Below are positions 1 through 10,448 of a DNA stretch of 64,000 nt, in pieces. Every line of letters begins with the position of its first letter. The stretch's first letter is position 1. The notes under the pieces are model-generated. The model saw only the letters and a list, made by a program, of their open reading frames with translations. It had not been told where the DNA came from and ran no database searches. The stretch comes from Filobasidium wieringae (lineage: Eukaryota > Basidiomycota > Tremellomycetes > Filobasidiales > Filobasidiaceae), in the NCBI GenBank assembly GCA_001600055.1, contig BCIV01000001.1, forward strand, positions 1,109,774 through 1,173,773. Reading direction: 5' to 3'. Both the position numbers and the translations under genes were made by a program.

Positions 1-1430
1 GCCCTTGATGCTGTCAAGGCAGAAGACGAGAAGAAGAAGCTACCTTGGTGGTTTATGCCCTTGTATTGGCTGGCTGGTCTTGGTATCGGAATCGGTCTTA
101 CATATTTGCCGGATTGGAGCAGTGTCCTGCTCTGGGTGTGGACTTCAGGATTCCCGATCGTAAGCGGAACAATGTTTGCTCACAAAATTGACTATCTAAA
201 CCTCTTGTAAACTTAGGCATGGTGTTTCAGTGCAACTTTCAATGATATTACTGGAGTGAAATTGTTTGGTATTGCAAGGCGAATTGACGATCGTGAGCTG
301 CTTTCACCGACTTAAACCAGCCGTAAGCTGATATCGAGCTTGCTATGGTCAGGAAGGGAAATAGTTCATAACGGTGACCGTGTGTCCCGCTGGAAGCAGG
401 CTCTACCTGGCTTGTCAGCGGCTACCTGTATAATAGGCGCCACTCTGCTCGGCTCGGACACACCTCTAGTCCAATTCGCAATTTGCACGCTATTGGCTAT
501 CATTATACCATATCGACTGGGTCTACTCACCTTCCATATCAAAGGCAAACCGGCCTCTATCAAGTGGTTTATATTCGGTTCTACGGCGCTCATGACGTTC
601 GCTACCATCCTCGTCGGCGCTTTGGCGGCTATCGCGATATTCGTTAGCAGCAGATTCGGCGGAACTGAGAAGACACCAAAGCCGCCCATCGTGAACAGTC
701 CTACGAAGGAGTTTGGTTCACTTCTCATACCGCTCATGTCAGTGGCTCAAGTATTCATGATTATGGGGTTCTACGGGCACATCTTTACCACGCTGTACAA
801 GGTTGACTGGGTGCTGTCGAGCAAGCGTCAAGGGGTCCATCTAGACAACGATAATCGTGAGGAGAGAGCATTGTTCCCAGACTATCCTGCTCAACACTTG
901 GTGCCAAAGGACGAGAAGGATAAGGAAATGCTGGCCCAGATGGGTCCTGTCATCGCGCTGCCGAGCCTAATGAGTCTCGTTCGCAGCGGCGAAATCAGGC
1001 GATTCTTCGTCAAGCCGGTCTATACGTTAACGGCTGTCCTCGCCTACCAAGCGACGCTCCTTTTGTGCAGCTGCGTCCTCAAGTCGTCTCGTATGGTAGT
1101 TCTCTTGACGGGGGTAAGTCAGCAGAACGAGTTAATATCCAAACGGTGGCTCATCTTTTGCCCTTGCAGGCGGAGCCGGGAAAGGTTACGTTGCCGCAGA
1201 TGGATGGCGCGATAAACATTGTCGCCCTTGCCAGTATCATGCTTGCCCCTTTGGGCATAGCCTTTGCCCTAGGATCAGTCTCTTTCTTTAGAGGTGAAGC
1301 AAGTATGGTCTTCAACTACCGGTCTGAACCTTTCCCCTACGAACCTCTCGATAGTGGGTTGTCGGGCTTCGGTGATGAGAAGGAGAGCTTCGAGGAAGAC
1401 CGTCCCGTGGACGATGCCCGAAAGATTTAA
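1..1430 (+). CDS. Multi-pass membrane protein of unknown family (5' part missing)
   Basis: The reading frame is already open at base 1, so the N-terminus lies outside the window. I read four exons joined in phase by introns at about 160-216, 293-352 and 1114-1169, each with GT/AG ends. The visible part is about 400 residues with several hydrophobic segments: one near the left edge, a run in the middle, and others just before the last intron and near the C-terminus. A hydrophilic loop rich in charged residues (bases about 840-940) separates the halves, and the tail is acidic and probably cytosolic. I do not recognise the family. The pattern fits a transporter-like or endomembrane protein, but no signature motif decides it. 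Confidence 0.7.
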
Positions 1431-1952
1431 AGCTGCGCATTCGTGTGAACATCCCTCGGAGAATTTCTAAGTTACAAAGTTGTTCAAATCCGTTATGTTG
1501 TCTGTATTGGCTAGCAAATGTAGTTGTATGGCAGGCTATCAACACGTCGATGTCTCGACTGGTCCGTTACATAGATAAATCGATCAGCAAACGCGAATGG
1601 GAAAGTATGGAAATGTCTCAGATCAAGGAGGCGCTGTGACAGGAGAACGGCACCAAGGATCGGAGGGTGTACCCAAAAGGGTGACTCATTGCACTGAGGT
1701 TCCACACATCCTCTGACGGAACCATGTTCCAGACCAAGGGTACATCCACGAAGACAGCGTTTCATAGACCCACAGGTTTACGGCAAGCAATGAGAGTCGC
1801 TGATATTTTTTGCTGATCAAGGCTGCTACACGCGCCATCAGCGGCTCATGGCGCTGTTTGAAAGCGTCTTGCTGACTGTTCACACATGTGAAACGTACGA
1901 CCTCTAACATGCTTGCAATGGATATATATATATGATACACCGGGAAGACCTA
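1431..1952. other. Gene-free stretch between convergent genes
   Basis: This region lies between the stop of the membrane protein and the stop of the GT61 gene on the other strand, so it should hold two 3' UTRs and terminators. A short AT dinucleotide run lies near 1922-1933. I see no coding region. Confidence 0.6.
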
Positions 1953-4177
1953 TCATTCCCCGTCCTCAGCCAATACCTCCTCGGTAGCATCCATGATTTC
2001 TGGATCCGTTTCGTCATCCAGCGTCTTCTCTGTTTCTTCGAGTTCAGTATCAATCAAAACTTCAGCTTCACCCTCTGGTTCTGCCTCTACTTCTATAGAC
2101 AATCTTGCATGAATGAGCTCGGCAACCACCTTTCCATCTGGGAGACGAACAGATCGTTAGCGACATTCGTAGATAATAAAAAGCCAGTTTGACTTACCGA
2201 TGGGAATCGCGTTGCCCTGGAATCCTTCTGGATAAGCGACATCGGGAGTGTCAGGTGCGGTAAAGTATTCACTCCCCCAGAACCCATAATGAGTGATTCC
2301 CAAAGCTCGTGACTGAGAAGCGAACGGCTGTAGTCAGGACAAGGAGTTAAGGTAGGGCAGGACCATAACTCACGGTAAACTCGTAATCGTGGGCAAATCC
2401 TTGGGGGAAGAAGAATTCGATCACGGTAGCACGAGGGGTAGGTTTCATCCACAATAGATGGGTCAAACTGGGAAGATGTGATAGATTTAGCTATGTTGAG
2501 GAGTCATCAATATGTCGCCCAAACACTTACCCGTTTCCGTGTACTCCAAGCATGATCTTTGAGTCGATCTCGATTAGTATCTGGTTCGGATTTGTCGAAG
2601 CGATATACTTACGGTGGTTCTAGCTGCCAACCTGATCTGCTCATCCCGACTCAATTTATCCATGGAAACAATGTTGACCTACATATGTCAACCAGACCAT
2701 AAGTTCCGCACTGACTTCGAACCGTTCGTTGTAAAAGCTGAAGCCTACCTCGTAACCATGCTCTTCGTGCAATCGGTTCAACTCCTTGACCAAGACCTCA
2801 TGATCCTCCTTAATCAACATCCTTCGGCCCCAATCCTGCCTGCTGACGTAGGTAATGACTGGAGTCTCCAAATCAAGCGGGTGTAGTACAGCTTCGGACA
2901 TTCCTCCAACGAATTCAAGCAAGTTTCTTCGCACGGGAGACCACCAGTATGGGCTACCTTCCAGTGTGAAAGCTTCAGAAGCAGTTCTCCAGGTGACAGC
3001 GAATTGCGGTCCACGTAGTGCCGCAGCTCTGTCAGTGAAGACTACCCGATCATAAAGATAGACTCGATCGGCTGCAGTCCTGTCCTGGAACTCGTTGGCG
3101 TATTCGTACGACATGGAGGGGAAAATACTCTTGCACAAGAAGGTGTTCATTTGAGAGTAATCTCTCCATCCGGTTGGATCCGTATGAGTGAACATGAGTC
3201 GACGAGGAGCAGGAAGTCGGGTTATTCCCTCTGCTGGGATATCCTTGTCCAGGCTCGAATACGTTCTCCAGAAGCCGAACAAAGCTTCCGCTGCGAAACT
3301 AATAGGTTGGTAGGAGTTCAGTAAAGCAAATATGACCTTATACCTAAAATGTACTTGCTGGTAGTAATGATCCAGGAATTGTTTTGGGTCGTTGATAGTC
3401 CACGTGGTGCCTTCGACTTTACTAGCCTGATGACCTAGCGTCCGTTTTGCTTCAGAAGGGAAGATGATCTTGAGATCCTTACCTGTCGGTTCTCTATGCG
3501 ATTTACACGAACCGTCTGTCCAGAGACTACCTCAAAAAGTGTGAACACGCTCAACGACTTACCGGCTCTTGATGCTCTCCTCGTCGTTCCAAATCTCGGC
3601 TCCCGTACTCGTCATCATCCGTAACAGAGGGAAATCAGATGGTTCATCTGTTACGATGAACCATGTTCCGTTGAAGAGGTATAGGTTTCGGAATATCGTC
3701 CAACCTGAACAAAAGAATACCTTCAATACATGCCCTGAAAGCGGGGTCGAGATGCCGAGGCTATGTCTCACCTGGAGCATGAGTGATGATCTCTGTTCGA
3801 GGAGCATCATGATCGCTCCACTTGATCATGCTATCGTTCATCGTCATCTCTCTCCATCTGCCGACAGTTCCATGACTACCCAAATCGTTGGCTCCCGCTA
3901 GCTTCCCCATGAAGGCGTCTTTCCCCGTCATTTCCTCCACGAAATCATCTTCATCCAAGGACAGTTGATCCCCTTTTCTACCTTCTCGGCCCTGTCCGGT
4001 TATAGGTCCTATCGACCAAGGCGAGTGTCCGAGAATCGATCTTGAACCGTCCTCCGATGTTTGAGCAAAATCGAACTGGATGATGAAGGTGAAGATGATG
4101 GTCATACATATTACGAGGAAGAGTTCTCGTTTCGTTATTGGTGTTGCCAGAAGACTAGAGATTGCGTGAGGTAGCAT
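1953..4177 (-). CDS. GT61/EOGT-like (DUF563) glycosyltransferase, type II membrane protein
   Basis: This is probably a Golgi or ER glycosyltransferase of family GT61, the family of plant beta-1,2-xylosyltransferase and animal EOGT. Visible family marks are the FNGTWFIVTDEPSDFP segment (exon near 3560-3740), the block VITYVSRQDWGRR around 2830-2870, and HGNGLTHLLWM, which is split by an intron near 2470-2535 and is the classic C-terminal GT61 motif. The chosen start gives a short cytosolic N-terminus followed by one membrane anchor (LFLVICMTIIFTFIIQF), as expected for a type II enzyme. An in-frame ATG at 4285 is possible. At least six introns are needed. The C-terminal tail is strongly acidic. 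The donor sugar cannot be read from sequence. In this fungal group the family could act on wall or capsule glycans or on glycoproteins. Confidence 0.85.
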
Positions 4178-4836
4178 TGGGAGAGGACTAGGAGGAGTGA
4201 ATAGTATGCAGTTAACGAGAAGGAGAGAGGAGGGGAGATATCTTGCTGGCTGATATGAGGTGTTCAAGTCCCAGCTCGAGAGCATTGTTCTGAATTGCAC
4301 GAAATGCTCAGTTCCTCGGAAATGGATCCGACCTACGCGCCCACGGAATTACATAAAAGCCTCTGTTCTACTATGCGTTATGCCCGACCCTTTTTACGTA
4401 CCGCACCTCTCCCTTGGCACGTCTCACGTCACATGTCATTTCGCACATCGTGGGTCGCTGGTCTAGGGCGATTGTGCCATATGAAACCCCGCGTTCACGA
4501 GCAACACAGGGTATAAGGCGGTAGTATAGAACATGGCATGGGATTACTGCGCTTGTTACACTTGATAGTTCTCCAAAGTCATACAGAGTGGTATAGTTAT
4601 TTCGATTCATCTTCTTGATAGCGCCAGTTCGAGTCGTTCCAAAAAACAAGCCTTTCTCGATCTCGAAGGGTATATGGGGTTCTCAGCGTTCCACGCTTGC
4701 TCATTGTATCGTACATCTCTACTCTTTATGGCGAAGCATGACTTCCACTCCAGCTGCGCTGGAAGTCGATCTGCAAGAACAAAACGAGGACCGGTCAGCT
4801 TTCTATCCATACTTTTCTTGCTATTGATAATTGCTC
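4178..4836. other. Upstream region of the GT61 gene
   Basis: These 660 bases separate the GT61 start from the stop of the next minus-strand gene. They should contain the GT61 promoter and the neighbour's 3' UTR. Short ORFs here show no protein-like composition. Confidence 0.5.
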
Positions 4837-6573
4837 CTACCTCAGCTTCGGTCTTTCTACTTCTTCCTCGTCCGACTCATCCTTCTCGAAATCACTCCCC
4901 CCACTCTCGCTGTCACTACCTTCCTCTTCGTCCGATTCGTCGTCCAACGCTGAATCTCTCACTTCATTCCATCGACCGGAAGGAGCTTCCGTTCGTGGGA
5001 CTTGAATCGCAAGACGATGCGTACCATCCTCCCTGGGAGTTCCCGGCACGCTGGATTCTTCGACGATCGTCTCGCCCCTGAGCGTGTTGAACCTCTCATC
5101 CATCGTATTCAGATCCGAAGCTCTATCCGTCCTCCATCGTTCCGGGTCAACCATCACCTCCGGTGCAGACCCAACAATATCTCTCCTCTCCGCAGAATCC
5201 ATTTGGACCCCAGGTCCAGCTTCCGATGCTCTCCTCTCCCGCTCTCTCTGTTCTTTCCTCCTCTTGACCCACCCCATTCCACTCCCGTCATCATCATCGT
5301 CATCATTTTGAGCCTTCTTCACCGCCCTTTCGGGCTGACTACCTATCCCGCCCTTGTTTCCTCCCGCAAGTCCGCCCCATTCGTTGAATTCTGGTTCAGT
5401 AGGTAAAGCCGTCCTGGTCTTGTTCTTCGCACCGTAGACCCGTCCATTTAACATCTTTACGGGTCTTCGAGTGGTGGAAGAGGGCTCGGAGGCAGGTGGG
5501 AATTCGGTCTCGGCTTTATAGCCTAGTGATGATGAGAGCGAAGAGAAATCTGGTTTTTCGTTCGTAGAGACAGAGGACGAGGTCCTCTTGTGGAATCCTG
5601 TTGTAGCAGATGGGGAGGAGGAAAGTAGGGAACCAGAAGAGGTGGAACTGGGGGATAAGAATGACCTCTTCCTCTCCTGTTCATGAGCCGAACGGAATGG
5701 AGAGTTCCCCATGAGTCCCCCAGTAGACAGTGTCTTCCTCAACGGTGCCCCGAATGAGAGTCCATTGTCTCCTGCTCCAGAGTTACCAGTGGAGGGGGAC
5801 GAGGAAAGCAATCCATCCAAAGGTTTCATGAACATCTTCTTTGCTGTTGATCCGGATGATCCTAATGAGGAAGAAAACGATCCCGTCTTGTGTTTCTTCC
5901 TCCCCAACCCGCCCATCCAGCTCGAAGCCGATCCTCGTCGTCCGGAAGGACCTTCCGATTCGGCATCGTCTGAATCGTCTTCACCTTCGTTATCAGAGAC
6001 GGCTTGATTTTCATCTGCCCCTTCTCCGCCTTGTGACCAATTTCTACCGGCAACAGAACGTGTGAGAACTCGTTGTCCGCCTGGTTCGAGCTGAGCCATG
6101 GTGATGATATCCCTTCCAGTCGATAGAGATCGCTGTCTATTCGGTGTAGGCAGAGGAGCGAACCTGATTTTAGTGGAAGACGGAGCACGTACGAGATTAC
6201 TGGTTGGTCGTTGTTGAACCGATGGAGACGAGGGGAAAGGTATCAGATGGTCATTCGTAGGGGATGAAGAGTATCTCGTCTCCGTGTCTACCGACACTGA
6301 TCCTCTTCTTTCATCTGCGGACCCGAAATTCCTCCCGACCTCATCCCCAGCTGATCCATCATCTGACCCAGGGCGTTGTTTGTTTAACAAGATCCCACCC
6401 TGAGGCGCAAACGAATCGAAAGCAGGATTGGTAGGACTAAGCAGGGATTCTTGAGGGCCATTGGATTGTGTAGGTTGCAATGGCAAGTAAGGGGTATGAG
6501 ATCTGATTGGTGATGTTGGTATAGACGGTCTGCGTGAGGAGAATGATGTGGGGACGTTCAATAGGGTTGTCAT
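4837..6573 (-). CDS. Ser-rich, disordered protein with acidic C-terminus; unknown function
   Basis: A single uninterrupted frame of 578 codons starts at the ATG at 6571-6573. The frame stays open upstream, but that part reads like leader. The protein is low-complexity: Ser/Pro/Thr-rich throughout, an acidic patch near residues 190-210, a basic GRKKHK patch, a KRRKEQRERERR patch in the last third, and an Asp/Glu/Ser-rich tail. One more ordered block near residue 130, around TKIRFAPLPTPNRQRSLSTG, looks like a short linear motif and may be a phosphorylation site. I do not recognise the family. Its make-up suggests a phosphorylated regulatory protein. No intron is needed in the coding part, unlike nearly all neighbours. 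Confidence 0.75.
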   Translation of the reverse strand: MTTLLNVPTSFSSRRPSIPTSPIRSHTPYLPLQPTQSNGPQESLLSPTNPAFDSFAPQGGILLNKQRPGSDDGSAGDEVGRNFGSADERRGSVSVDTETRYSSSPTNDHLIPFPSSPSVQQRPTSNLVRAPSSTKIRFAPLPTPNRQRSLSTGRDIITMAQLEPGGQRVLTRSVAGRNWSQGGEGADENQAVSDNEGEDDSDDAESEGPSGRRGSASSWMGGLGRKKHKTGSFSSSLGSSGSTAKKMFMKPLDGLLSSSPSTGNSGAGDNGLSFGAPLRKTLSTGGLMGNSPFRSAHEQERKRSFLSPSSTSSGSLLSSSPSATTGFHKRTSSSVSTNEKPDFSSLSSSLGYKAETEFPPASEPSSTTRRPVKMLNGRVYGAKNKTRTALPTEPEFNEWGGLAGGNKGGIGSQPERAVKKAQNDDDDDDGSGMGWVKRRKEQRERERRASEAGPGVQMDSAERRDIVGSAPEVMVDPERWRTDRASDLNTMDERFNTLRGETIVEESSVPGTPREDGTHRLAIQVPRTEAPSGRWNEVRDSALDDESDEEEGSDSESGGSDFEKDESDEEEVERPKLR

Positions 6574-7936
6574 TGCTTGGTAACAGACAGAGGAGAGTAG
6601 ATAAGTACGGGTTCGCAAGTGTTGCCTAAGAGACACCTGTACTGACCTTGTATGTACCAGAATTAGAAACGAGAGTGACCAGTCTGTCTTGGCTCTCAGT
6701 GGTAGAGTGTAGAGAGTAGCTGTGTAGTGAGTCGCAGGAGAGCAGTAGCTGCCAGCCAAGCAAGGACGATGAGGATGATGAAGCGTAGGAGCGAACTCTG
6801 GGTTTGGCTGCCAAGCAAGTGGGAAAGAGGCAACCCGTGCACGATTGATTACCCGGTAACTCCTGCGCCTGGCTCTCATCTCGCGGATTCAAAGTTCGTA
6901 TGACATAATTACTCCCGCTATCGTCTCCACTGCTGCCCCGTGGAGCTACGATTCTGCGCTATTCTACGATCTACGTCTATAGATTCCCTGGTTCCCTACA
7001 GTCCCCTACTCGACCTCGACCTCGTTCAGCTCATGAGCACGCTTGACCACGTTGTTCTACCCATAAAGATCAGTACCAGACATCGATATTCTCACTTGAC
7101 GGACCCACCCCTTCTCGCTCGATCACGACAGCCGGATCATCCTTAGTCCCGTTCTTCCCAATCACGTTTCCTGTTGTGACCAAACCGCTTCACGTCATGT
7201 GCACCAACCCCCGCATCAATTTTAGCACTCGGACCAACCCTTGTTCGAGGTCACTTCTGCCCTTCCTTCTTTCACCTCCGCTACCGTACCAGCTGCACAG
7301 GAATCAGATCAGCCCCCTTGACAGCAAGAACGATATGTGATCGGAATGACGAACAAGGTTGTCCACCTCCCCAGTTCCACGAGACTTCCGCGCCTTTCTC
7401 GAGCCCCTCGATCTGTTCTTGGCCTCTCTTAGAGTCGGGCATGTTTTCTTTTAGTTCTTATCTTATAGTCTGACTTTGAGCCAGTCTGTTCCTGCAGCCG
7501 TTCAAGAGATAAGATCGTTACAGTTCATGATCTCCAAACAAGGTGCATCGTTCGTCGATGACGTAATGATATAATCAACAAAACCGAATCCGACCCACCA
7601 AACCCAATCAGACGATCAGACCCGCGCTAGATGTTCGAGGTCCCAGATCTGCTGATCCGTCGCTCCAGCGGGATCCTTAGACGCTCAAACAACTACCGAA
7701 CAGTTTGCGATCCCGTGTTTCACGTTCGTGCATAATCCTCTCACCTATCAAGGCCTATAACTTGGGTTTTTTGAAGAAACTCATGCATACAGTCCAGACT
7801 GAACGTCTCTATACGGCGTCGCTTTCTGTACACACATCAGCTTGGTAATAATAACATCATACAAAGTTCTTGAACTCCGAATCCGATCTACGTTATATGT
7901 TCATCTCCGCCATTTTCAGTTTAAGATCCAAATCGC
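6574..7936. other. Gene-free stretch, 1.36 kb
   Basis: This is upstream of the Ser-rich gene and downstream of GNA1, both on the minus strand. It should hold the promoter and long 5' leader of the former. I found no credible ORF and no tRNA-like A/B boxes. The composition is pyrimidine-rich on the plus strand. Confidence 0.45.
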
Positions 7937-8627
7937 TCAAGACCTATTGTGATAGAAAGCCATCTCGATCCCAGAGTTACTGTATCCGCATTTCTCGTAG
8001 AATCCTTTGGTTCGCAAAGAAGCTTATCAGTCAAGGTCGAGCACGATTGTAAAAAGGGTACATGGACACTTACCGACGTTCTTAGGATCGCAGTCGAGGA
8101 TGACCTTGTAACATCCCATCTCTTTGGCCAACTCGGTGAGACCGGTGACGAGCGTCTTTCCCAAGTTCTTGCCCTTGAGGGAAGGGCTGACCACAACGTC
8201 CTCGATATGCCCGACCTTTCCCGCGTTGCGGAGGAACTTGTGTTCAACGACCAAGCTCGCTGAACCGAGGATAGCTCCAGTGGTCGAGGAGGCAAGAACG
8301 ACGATAAAGTAGGTAGAAGGGCAGGAGAGCAGATGGTCGAATTGAGCTTCGTACGTCTCGGGCGTAAGTTCAGGGGCTTTGGTCAAGGTGGACAACAGTT
8401 GGATGTGGTTGTGAGAATGGTCATCACGAGCGAGAGGTCTGGCCTGCATTTGGCAAAGTAGTCATATCGGATCGTATCAGATGTTGGACCATGAACAGGA
8501 TACATAAACTAGAGATTGCACGCACAACGACGTGCTCCGGAAGACTACTAGTCATCGAGCTCGGCACTAAAGCCGGATCGAACAACAATTGAGCTTCAGC
8601 AGAAAATACATAGGGAGACGCAGACAT
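7937..8627 (-). CDS. GNA1: Glucosamine-6-phosphate N-acetyltransferase (GNAT family)
   Basis: It transfers acetyl from acetyl-CoA to glucosamine-6-phosphate, a step in UDP-GlcNAc synthesis for chitin, N-glycans and GPI anchors. The GNAT core is clear: RPLARDD near the N-terminus, KVGHIEDVVVSPSLKGKNLG (beta4 and the acetyl-CoA pyrophosphate-binding loop), GCYKVILDC, and the C-terminal FYEKCGY in the last exon (7937 to about 8003). Two introns are needed: one at about 8450-8515 after EHVV, and one at about 8004-8072 between DPKNVG and FYEK. Total length is about 185 residues, the usual size for GNA1. The start at 8627 gives MSASPYVFSAEAQLLF, a typical N-terminus. Neighbours are unrelated. Confidence 0.93.
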
Positions 8628-10448
8628 GATATATTTCTTTATGAATCAGCAGATCGAAGTCAGCGCTCTATTCCCTGAATATGGATCACGACAGACAGGA
8701 GATGTGAAAGGAGAAATAGTTCAGGAGGGTCGCCCGTAAAAATGGGTTCGGGCACTTTCAACACTATGTTTTGGTTCTGTAGACCGTCGTGTATGGGATC
8801 ATCATTCGTAGATTGTCGATAGAGGAAGGGTAGGGAAGTATAACAAGATATAAAACTCACAATGAACGTGATGCTAAGCGATTGGTTGCGTCGGAGAAGT
8901 CGTAAGATGTGCTAGTCTGATGAGAAGAACAAGGTTGACATGATCAGTGACGTGTTCCTTCAAATCAGAATGGCTTTCCCCATGTGAAGATAGTAGGTAG
9001 AGTCAGAAAAATAAAACAGCCATGTTTCGTCGACATTTATTCCAGACCCCTCTCTCTCTTCCACCAAAACGCCTTGCGACGTCTTGGGTTCCAAGAAAGA
9101 GTAAGAAAGGATTGTTCAGGCGGTAATTCCCCATTAAGGGACATCATTCGAGGAGTGGAAGGGGGATGTAGGATGGGTAACCAAAGGTGTAACAGTAAAC
9201 TCACAATAATCTTCAACGGTCCAAAATGTGTCGAGTTTCGTTTAGTCGTCTGTAAGCAGAAAGTCAACCGCATGTCAGTTGCCTGCTTTGACGAAAGGAG
9301 CAATCCTTCCAATCCTGCGTAGTCGCTCAACACGTGCGAGAAGTTCAGAGTTGTGCGTTTATGGAGCATAGTACGAGAGTTCCGCGCTTTGGCGATGTCC
9401 CCGACTACCAGACTCTAGTTTGAATGTATTACACGGTGTCATCAAGACGGGCAGGAGTTGACTGGCGAGTCATCGCAGAGGAAGGGTCGTAGAAGGAATC
9501 CAGTCAAAGAGGATATGGTACTCACAAGTAGGTCGTTGATGATGAAGAAAAAAGGTTTGCATGTGAGCAGGTGTCAATGAAGCAACAATCACTTGTTTCC
9601 TTTTCTAGGTAAAAAGCTTTGCGCTTGTCAAGAAAGCTTGCGCTTCTAGACACGTTGACCGAATCACGGACATTTCACGGACATCACCTCATATCCCCTT
9701 ACCCTGGATACTGTTATCAAACCCGCGTAGCGATTTGGTCGTTGGCGGCCGGGGAACAGCAATTTTCAGGGTTTGACTCGGCGGACAACAGCATTTCTGG
9801 ACTGACTTGGAATATGATGAGATCTTGTTTCGTCGTCCACGAAGGCAGAGCACTGACTACTCATGATGGCCATTAATCATGCTCATGCTTTGGAGAGATA
9901 GAGCATGGCCTCGATACGCCATTCTTCTCCGCTATCGCGCCTATCAGCGATATCCGGCCCGCCATGCGCGAGGTCGTTGAACGGGAGTATTAATCTTCTG
10001 CATTGCAGAGTTTGCCATCTGGCGCAATCCTTCGTGATCCTCGGAATCGAAGGGCACCAAAGGCCAGCGATCAAACGATATACGGATGTGATCGATGAAT
10101 TGAGAGCTGAACAGACCGAACGTTCTTCTAGCGGAATCGGCGTTCGATTTACGATCAGTACCTGTTTTGTCGTCATCAAATGGCCGTTCCATCCAGCCGA
10201 GTGTTTTTTTTTGTCACATCGCACGTTTTTATTCCGTACCCCAGCTTGGCCTTACGTGAACGCGCTAAGCCTCCGTCGCTGCTCCGCTCTCGAAAAGTCA
10301 ATCAACCGTTCGTATATCATACCCCGTCTACAGTCTACGGTCTACGATCTCGCCGTAATTCTTCGGCCATAGTTATCAAAATCGATTGTAAAGAGACCTT
10401 GCATAATCGACTGTCCAACACTACAACCTTCTGTTCTCAGGACCTGTC
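8628..10448. other. Gene-free stretch, 1.8 kb, between divergent GNA1 and permease
   Basis: This is the longest gap in the window. It must hold the GNA1 promoter on the left and the permease promoter on the right. ORFs present (for example 9037-9369 minus and 9905-10372 plus) overlap each other on opposite strands and show no protein signature. A short imperfect repeat (AAGCTT[T]GCGCTT twice) lies near 9614-9645. I recognise no tRNA or snRNA. Confidence 0.45.

Noticed and set aside
1480..1500. TGTTCAAATCCG, like a tRNA B box
   Set aside because: No A box or cloverleaf can be formed around it.
9037..9369. ORF in the 1.8 kb gap (minus), and 9905-10372 (plus)
   Set aside because: Short, no motifs, and overlapped by ORFs on the other strand. 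No splice structure supports a gene.
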